A stretch of 5,333 bases of DNA from Chloroflexota bacterium (GTDB lineage Bacteria; Chloroflexota; Anaerolineae; Aggregatilineales; Phototrophicaceae). The stretch covers positions 1 through 5,333 of the forward strand of contig JAEVZT010000380.1 of NCBI GenBank assembly GCA_023392115.1, given 5' to 3'. A program made the translations under genes and the position numbers. Shown piece after piece: positions 5,217 through 5,333 of this stretch. Numbering within the stretch: position 1 is the stretch's first letter; each line of letters begins with the position of its first letter. The notes under the pieces are model-generated. The model saw only the letters and a list, made by a program, of their open reading frames with translations, was not told the DNA's origin and made no database searches.

Positions 5217-5333
5217 TTAACGCGAGTCGCGGTCACTGTCGTTGGCGCTGGTGCTGCCGCGATTGCTGTCGATGCTGCGCCGGTTGCTGGGGCGGTCACT
5301 GTCGTTGGCGCTGGTGCTGCCGCGATTGCTGTC
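5217..5333 (-). CDS. C-terminal end of an unidentified protein with a repetitive Asp/Asn/Ser/Arg tail
   Basis: The last 38 codons of a minus-strand gene entering from the right edge, ending in TAA (plus 5217-5219). The visible residues start DSNRGSTSANDSDR and end SANDSDRDSR. They have no hydrophobic residues apart from one Ile and look disordered and exposed. The tail resembles the end of the LysM protein at 2100-2987 (DNDNMNDNRDSERASNRDSS), suggesting a related surface or membrane protein, perhaps another sigma-associated one. Support for coding comes from in-frame repeat periodicity (63 bp = 21 codons) and an open frame across the whole segment. The start and function are outside the window. 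Confidence 0.6.
   Translation of the reverse strand, partial: DSNRGSTSANDSDRPSNRRSIDSNRGSTSANDSDRDSR
5229..5333. repeat. Exact 42-bp direct repeat, 63-bp period, within a coding tail
   Basis: Positions 5229-5270 and 5292-5333 are identical over 42 bp, with a 21-bp spacer (5271-5291). On the minus strand each copy encodes DSNRGSTSANDSDR in the same frame. The spacing is a multiple of three, so the unit is a 21-codon tandem repeat, with the second copy reaching the window edge. Identity at all third codon positions points to recent duplication or repeat homogenisation. More copies may lie beyond the right edge. Confidence 0.85.

Overview
The window looks like a GC-rich bacterial chromosome segment, most likely from the phylum Chloroflexota (Anaerolineae-like). 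This is inferred from gene style: an ECF sigma factor next to a single-pass protein with a Pro/Thr/Ser-rich stalk, a LysM domain and an Asp/Asn/Ser/Arg tail, plus a GMC oxidoreductase with a Cys cluster. No rRNA or marker gene fixes the taxonomy. Every supported gene is on the minus strand, so transcription runs from right to left.

From right to left: (1) 5217-5333 is the last 38 codons of an unidentified gene that enters from the right edge, ending in a repetitive hydrophilic tail with a 63-bp repeat period. (2) 5067-5216 is intergenic and mostly occupied by a nested imperfect palindrome (5088-5179). (3) 5066-2100 is a tightly packed three-gene operon: a 502-aa multi-pass membrane protein with STT3-like (GT-C) features, a 193-aa ECF-type sigma factor (4-bp ATGA overlap), and a 295-aa single-pass LysM protein (8-bp overlap) that sits where an anti-sigma factor normally would. 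(4) 2037-2099 is a short gap with a perfect TGTGA-N6-TCACA palindrome overlapping a good candidate promoter for the next gene. (5) 2036-396 is a 546-aa cholesterol-oxidase-like GMC flavoprotein. (6) 106-395 is an intergenic region, AT-rich in its left two thirds. It holds a 10-bp-stem inverted repeat just downstream of the GMC gene, a second near-perfect CRP-like half-site pair, a candidate promoter and a small palindrome at the next ribosome-binding site. (7) 105-1 is the first 35 codons of a probable acyl-CoA dehydrogenase that leaves by the left edge.

The operon suggests an envelope-related regulatory unit: a LysM protein on the outer face of the membrane could control the sigma factor in response to wall glycans, while the polytopic protein may handle a lipid-linked sugar. 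The GMC enzyme and acyl-CoA dehydrogenase are both flavoenzymes acting on lipid-type substrates, and both have a CRP/FNR-like palindrome upstream, hinting at shared metabolic control. These functional links are inference. The individual family assignments for the sigma factor, LysM protein and GMC enzyme are firm.
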